Assembly (NCBI GenBank): GCA_023386815.1
Contig: JAEWIZ010000022.1
Location: 310,001 to 374,000 of the forward strand
Source of the DNA: Bacillota bacterium
Lineage (GTDB): Bacteria > Bacillota > Clostridia > Lachnospirales > Lachnospiraceae
DNA length: 64,000 bases
Direction: 5' to 3'
In this document: positions 60,078-64,000 of the stretch, in pieces
Layout of the letters: each line of letters begins with the position of its first letter
How positions within the stretch are numbered: position 1 is the stretch's first letter
The notes under the pieces: model-generated
Told to the model about the DNA's origin: nothing
Database searches by the model: none
What the model saw: only the letters and a program-made list of their open reading frames with translations
Translations under genes and position numbers: made by a program

Positions 60078-60874
60078 CCTACATGGTATCTTCCCTTTGG
60101 TACGATAAAGGGAGAGTTGGATACTGGATCTTTGATAACAGCACAATTGAGTCCAAAAACCCTCTTAATCAATTCTTCCGTAATTACCTCTGATGGCGAC
60201 CCCTGAGCTACAAGGTCTCCCTTACTTACAGCAAATATATAATCTGCATATCGGGCGGACAGGTTGATATCATGCAACACCATAGCAATCGTTGTCCCCC
60301 GTTTGCGATTTAGATCCGTTAACAAATCAAGAATCTCGATCTGATAAGTAATATCCAAAAATGTAGTTGGTTCATCAAGCAGTAGGATATCTGTCTGCTG
60401 TGCCAGAGCCATAGCAATCCAAACTCTCTGACGCTGACCACCTGATAATTCATCTACGCTGCGATTTGCAAGCTCTGTAATACCCATTATATGTAATGCC
60501 TCTTCTACTGCTTCATAATCCTTCTTTCCCATACCTTTTAACATAGTTTGATAGGGAAATCTTCCACGTGCCACCAAATCTGACACGGTGATTCCTTCCG
60601 GAACTACCGGTGACTGAGGCAGTAAGCCCAGAACCTGAGCCAGTTGTTTGGATGGGATTGCACCGATACGCTTACCGTCTAATACTATTTCACCCGAGAT
60701 AGGCTTTATTAGTCTTGCCATGGTCTTTAGTAAAGTGGATTTACCGCTGGCATTGGCACCTATAATAACACTGATCTTATGACTGGGTACGACCAAATCA
60801 ATACCATTGATTATTACTTTTTTATCATATCCTGCAACGATACTTCTAGTTGATAATTGTTTAATATTACTCAT
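60074..60874 (-). CDS. iron-siderophore ABC transporter ATPase (FhuC/FecE-like)
   Basis: 266 residues, single NBD. Walker A GANASGKSTLLK near residue 38, Q-loop LLPQSPVVPEG, signature LSGGQRQRVWIAMAL, Walker B ILLLDEPTTFLD and H-loop MVLHDINLSARYAD. The SPVVPEGITVSDLV and FLDITYQIEIL elements are typical of FepC/FhuC iron-chelate importers. ATGA overlap with the permease gene upstream (60871). Last gene of the operon; its 3' end overlaps convergent tspO. Confidence 0.94.
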   Translation of the reverse strand: MSNIKQLSTRSIVAGYDKKVIINGIDLVVPSHKISVIIGANASGKSTLLKTMARLIKPISGEIVLDGKRIGAIPSKQLAQVLGLLPQSPVVPEGITVSDLVARGRFPYQTMLKGMGKKDYEAVEEALHIMGITELANRSVDELSGGQRQRVWIAMALAQQTDILLLDEPTTFLDITYQIEILDLLTDLNRKRGTTIAMVLHDINLSARYADYIFAVSKGDLVAQGSPSEVITEELIKRVFGLNCAVIKDPVSNSPFIVPKGRYHVG

Positions 60875-61905
60875 ACCGTTCCTCCTGTCCGATTCATACG
60901 TATCAATAAAAACAATAGATAGGGGGCACCCAGGATTCCAGTTACTATACCAACTGGAAAACGAGTATCAAAGCCGAACTGCCCTATAATATCCGCTGCA
61001 AGCACCAGGGATGCCCCGACGAAGCCGGAAGGAATAGCAGTGGGTGCTCCCGCTCCAACCAATTTTCCTGCAATCGGACCTGCAAGAAACGCTACAAACG
61101 CAACTGGTCCTGTAACTGCGGTAGCAAAGGCAATTAAAAAGACGGCCGAAAGAACTAAGATCAAACGTACAATATCCGTTCTGAGTCCCAGAGAAATAGC
61201 TGACTGCTCTCCTAACTCTAACACTTTAAGGTGATTTCCAAGCAATATAATAATGGTTCCAAAGATCACTACTATGAAAAATAGTCCCGGAATATCATCC
61301 ATCTTTCTTCCATTTAAGCTTCCGCTTAGCCACCTTAGTGCTGCCGGTACGTCATATTGATTAGCCCTTAGCAACAAGAAGGAGATAACCGCATTTAGCA
61401 TGGCTTGTATTCCAATGCCAATCAGGATCAGTCTTCCACCGGAAAAACTGCCACCTCTGGAAAGGATATATAGTAAGGCTGCTACGCTAAGCCCGCTGAT
61501 GACTGCAATAATAGATACTGAATTACCACTAATTTTAAGGATAAGGATACAAAAAACAGCTGCCACACTAGAGCCAGAGGTTACACCTATGATATCCGGA
61601 CTAGCCAGTGGATTCTTAAGCATGGTCTGAAAGGTATTCCCAGCGATACCAAAAGCAATTCCAACGAAAAGGCCGGAAAGCATTCTGGGTAACCGTAAGG
61701 ATCCAATGGCGAAGGAAGCTCCTTTGATATCCTCACCCAAAAGAACTTTCACGACCGTGGACAAGGAATATTGCTTATTACCAAAGATCAGCAGGATACC
61801 AGCCAGTACTATCGTTAATAGCACCAGTAAAACCGAAACGGTAATATAACGGCGCCTTCGCTTTTGGTATCCGCATTTGATTATATTTTGATTATTATTT
61901 ATCAT
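60871..61905 (-). CDS. iron-siderophore ABC permease 2 (FecCD family)
   Basis: 344 residues, about ten membrane helices. The FecCD signature is clear: LRLPRMLSGLFVGIAFGIAGNTFQTMLKNPLASPDIIGVTSGSS-type region (residues ~60-105), with LSLGLRTDI-like cytoplasmic coupling segment (SAISLGLRTDIVR) and AVTGPVAFVAFLAGPIA. The cytoplasmic start has basic YQKRRRRY. Forms the membrane channel with the other permease. ATGA overlap with both neighbours. Confidence 0.93.
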   Translation of the reverse strand: MINNNQNIIKCGYQKRRRRYITVSVLLVLLTIVLAGILLIFGNKQYSLSTVVKVLLGEDIKGASFAIGSLRLPRMLSGLFVGIAFGIAGNTFQTMLKNPLASPDIIGVTSGSSVAAVFCILILKISGNSVSIIAVISGLSVAALLYILSRGGSFSGGRLILIGIGIQAMLNAVISFLLLRANQYDVPAALRWLSGSLNGRKMDDIPGLFFIVVIFGTIIILLGNHLKVLELGEQSAISLGLRTDIVRLILVLSAVFLIAFATAVTGPVAFVAFLAGPIAGKLVGAGAPTAIPSGFVGASLVLAADIIGQFGFDTRFPVGIVTGILGAPYLLFLLIRMNRTGGTV

Positions 61906-62900
61906 ATCGATCGTACCTTTGCCTTCATCGCAATAAATATAAGAATCGGAGCCCCAAAGAATGCGGTGATAATACCCGCCTCAAGCTCACCTGGAGTACC
62001 AATTAGTCTGCCTATGATATCAGAAATTGTCAATAATAGTGCTCCGCCAACCGCAGACATAGGAACAACATACCGTAGATTCGAACCACAGATTAAGCGC
62101 ATAGTATGTGGAATCATAAGGCCAACGAATGCAATGGGTCCGGCCAGTGCTGTTGTCGCACCGCATAATAAAACGCCTGCAAAAGCACAAATTATTCTGA
62201 TCACACCTGTGTTAACACCAAGTCCAGTGGCCACCTCATCTCCTAAAGCCAGCGCATTTAGTGCCGGGGTAGACAAAATACCAATCGTCATACCAATGAT
62301 AAGAAAAGGTAAGATAGTGCCAATTCCCTCCCAGGTGGCACCGCTAACACTTCCAACCTGCCAGAAACGATATGCATTCATAACCTCGGTTCTTGGCAGG
62401 ATTACAGCACTCACCAGAGATGCTAAGGCAGCACTGGTAGCTGCACCAGCTAACGCCAACTTAATTGGAGTAGCACCTCCGTAACCTAGTGAGCCGATTC
62501 CATATACAATAATTGCAGTAACGGCTGCACCAGCTAGAGCAAACCAAATATACTCACTTGCCGTATTGATATGAAAAAATGCAATTCCACTTACTACAAA
62601 TAAAGATGCTCCCGTATTGACGCCTAAAATACTGGGATCCGCAATAGGATTACGGGTAATCGCTTGCATCAGAGCGCCGGAGACCCCAAGGGAAGCTCCG
62701 GCGATGATACTAAAAACAGTTCTAGGGATTCTCTCTTGTACCACTAGTGCACCAAAGGAATTACTTTGCGGATCTAATAGTGCATTGATTACATTATGAA
62801 ATTCTACATATCTTGCACCAAATGCCAGTGATGCCAGTACACAAAGACCAAGACTTAGAATACTCCCAAGAACCAAAAGAATTATTTTTGTCAATTTCAT
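61902..62900 (-). CDS. iron-siderophore ABC permease 1 (FecCD family)
   Basis: 332 residues, about ten membrane helices. VQERIPRTVFSIIAGASLGVSGALMQAITRNPIADPSILGVNTGAS-type region near residues 55-100 and ALGDEVATGLGVNTGVIR (coupling helix) with TALAGPIAFVGLMIPHTMRL are classic FecCD motifs. Distinct from the second permease, so the transporter is a heterodimer, as in FecCD/FepDG. ATGA overlap with the binding-protein gene. Confidence 0.94.
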   Translation of the reverse strand: MKLTKIILLVLGSILSLGLCVLASLAFGARYVEFHNVINALLDPQSNSFGALVVQERIPRTVFSIIAGASLGVSGALMQAITRNPIADPSILGVNTGASLFVVSGIAFFHINTASEYIWFALAGAAVTAIIVYGIGSLGYGGATPIKLALAGAATSAALASLVSAVILPRTEVMNAYRFWQVGSVSGATWEGIGTILPFLIIGMTIGILSTPALNALALGDEVATGLGVNTGVIRIICAFAGVLLCGATTALAGPIAFVGLMIPHTMRLICGSNLRYVVPMSAVGGALLLTISDIIGRLIGTPGELEAGIITAFFGAPILIFIAMKAKVRSI

Positions 62901-63976
62901 TTCACTTTATCAGCTGCCTCTCCAATTAATTTCAGATAATCATCAATTGTTGCTGGGATAGAAAGTGCACTTGGTGTTCCGGATGCCGCAAGGGGTGTCC
63001 CATCCTCAATCAGTGCCACTGCGCCGTTTTGCACAGCCGGGATAGTTCCCACGAGAGAATCCGCCTGTAATGCATCAAGTAAGGAGGAATCCCCATAAGC
63101 GATGATTACATCAATATCCTTTAATACTTCAACATTTTCAGCACTTAACTCAAGAGCAAAGCTACTGGAATCCTGTGCAAGATCTAAGACGCTTTGTGGA
63201 AACTCCATGCCTAAATCTGTCAGATATGCAGCACGTGGATCAGTCGGTAAATAGATATAGAACTTTCCTAAATCTGAAGGATTAAAATAGAAAAACGCTG
63301 CGGATTTTCCGCTGATCTGTGGATAAGTGCTGGTTTTCTCAGCGATCAGCTGTTCTAACTGTGCTACTACCGCTTCACCTTCCGCCTTCATACCCATACC
63401 AGTTGCATTCAGGATAATTTGATCACGCCAATATGTCTGCCAAGACATGGTCGGGAATGCTACAACAGGTGCGATTTCACTTAAAAGATCATACTCCTCC
63501 CTAGTAATTCCTGAATAAGCAGCTAAAATGATATCCGGCTGAACATCACTGATTGCTTCGTAATCTAATCCGTCTGTATCATGAAAGAGAGTTGGTTCTT
63601 CAACACCTAATTTCGTAAATTCTTCTTTTGTCCAGGGCAACAAACCACTGCCATCGATTACACCGTAATTTGCTTCAGAGACACCGACAGGAACAACACC
63701 AAGTGCCAAAGGAACATCCTGATTTCCCCAAGAGATGGTTGCAATTCTCTCTGGCTTGCTTTCAATTACTGTTTCTCCATAAGCATGTTTTATGGTTAGC
63801 GGATATTGTGTGGTATCCTCCGCAGCAGGTGCTTCCTCGGTAACCGGTGCTTGTGTTGCTGCAGGTGTTGCAGTATTTGCTTCCTCCTTGGTAGCCTCCG
63901 GAGCTGAGCTAGAGCAAGCTGTTAATGACAGCGCTAATGCGATGGTTAGAATTGAACTAATTACTTTAAATTTCAT
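62897..63976 (-). CDS. iron-siderophore binding lipoprotein
   Basis: 359 residues. Signal peptide with lipobox LTAC (Cys21), an Ala/Glu/Thr-rich linker to about 55, then a type III (FecB/FhuD-type) binding domain: YPLTIKHAYGETVIESKPERIATISWGNQD, LGVVPVGVSEANYG, DGLDYEAISDVQPDIILAAYSGITREEYDLLSEIAPVVAF-type region and PAVQNGAVALIE. Captures ferric siderophore, or another iron chelate, outside the membrane. First gene of the operon visible; AAAGGAG before the ATG. Any Fur/DtxR box would lie beyond the window end. Confidence 0.93.
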   Translation of the reverse strand: MKFKVISSILTIALALSLTACSSSAPEATKEEANTATPAATQAPVTEEAPAAEDTTQYPLTIKHAYGETVIESKPERIATISWGNQDVPLALGVVPVGVSEANYGVIDGSGLLPWTKEEFTKLGVEEPTLFHDTDGLDYEAISDVQPDIILAAYSGITREEYDLLSEIAPVVAFPTMSWQTYWRDQIILNATGMGMKAEGEAVVAQLEQLIAEKTSTYPQISGKSAAFFYFNPSDLGKFYIYLPTDPRAAYLTDLGMEFPQSVLDLAQDSSSFALELSAENVEVLKDIDVIIAYGDSSLLDALQADSLVGTIPAVQNGAVALIEDGTPLAASGTPSALSIPATIDDYLKLIGEAADKVK

Positions 63977-64000
63977 ATGTACTCTCCTTTAATTTTCATT

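Overview
The window comes from an AT-rich, low-GC Gram-positive anaerobe. It is most likely a member of the Lachnospiraceae close to the Clostridium (Lachnoclostridium) phytofermentans group. This is inferred from strong AGGAGG ribosome binding sites, two T-box leaders, type II cation ATPase and TipA-type regulators, sugar ABC importers with DeoR control, a TelA/XpaC pair, and bacterial microcompartment (Pdu-type) proteins. I recognised no rRNA, tRNA, prophage, complete insertion sequence or CRISPR array.

Layout. 1-2353 (+): 3' part of a P-type Ca2+-ATPase and msrA. 2402-4581 (-): a decayed alpha/beta-hydrolase end, a methyltransferase bracketed by two copies of a ~50-bp repeat, and a TipA-like MerR regulator. 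5023-5505 (+): a lipoprotein. 5585-12292 (-): a complete unfused tryptophan operon trpE-G-D-C-F-B-A behind a T-box leader with a TGG specifier. 13104-16108 (+): an MpsC-like protein, purE behind a structured leader, and a DUF4914 P-loop protein. 16286-18432 (-): a two-component system. 18855-20792 (+): a cytoplasmic chemoreceptor fused to a sugar-binding-protein domain. 20849-23194 (-): a tocopherol-cyclase-like protein and an O-antigen-ligase-like membrane protein. 23772-25421 (+): a membrane diguanylate cyclase. 25456-31771 (-): small housekeeping genes (metallopeptidase, HAD phosphatase, P-loop kinase, His-tailed EamA transporter, DUF1905 protein, lytic transglycosylase, Dus). 32026-34176 (-): a transmembrane chemoreceptor.

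34333-38342 (-): a sugar ABC importer (binding protein, double ATPase, permease) diverging from a DeoR regulator and an orphan double-ATPase (38869-41183, +). The shared intergenic region carries TTCGTTT-type boxes at about 10-bp intervals. 41304-42925 (-): tyrS behind a T-box with a TAC specifier. 43111-45239 (-): a secreted GH18 chitinase and a SleB-type hydrolase. 45591-48552 (+): a TrpXYZ-type ABC importer. 48635-52267 (+): an AraC remnant, then a three-gene satellite of microcompartment proteins (iron alcohol dehydrogenase PduQ-like, PduS-like Fe-S flavoprotein, PduT-like shell protein) preceded by a repetitive, switch-like leader. 52338-59203 (-): msrB, an HD hydrolase, a 961-residue TetM-type GTPase fused to a YacP/Rae1-type NYN nuclease, TelA and an XpaC-like protein. 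59598-60077 (+): TspO. 60074-63976 (-): a translationally coupled iron-siderophore ABC importer whose last gene overlaps tspO tail to tail.

Most notable items: the ribosome-protection GTPase / A-site-nuclease fusion at 53491-56376, the soluble chemoreceptor with a built-in sugar-binding domain at 18855-20792, the leader of the microcompartment satellite (48915-49096), the phased operator arrays at 38447-38785, and two separate ~22-bp tandem repeats in front of trpE and dus. All function calls rest on motif reading by eye; no database search was run.
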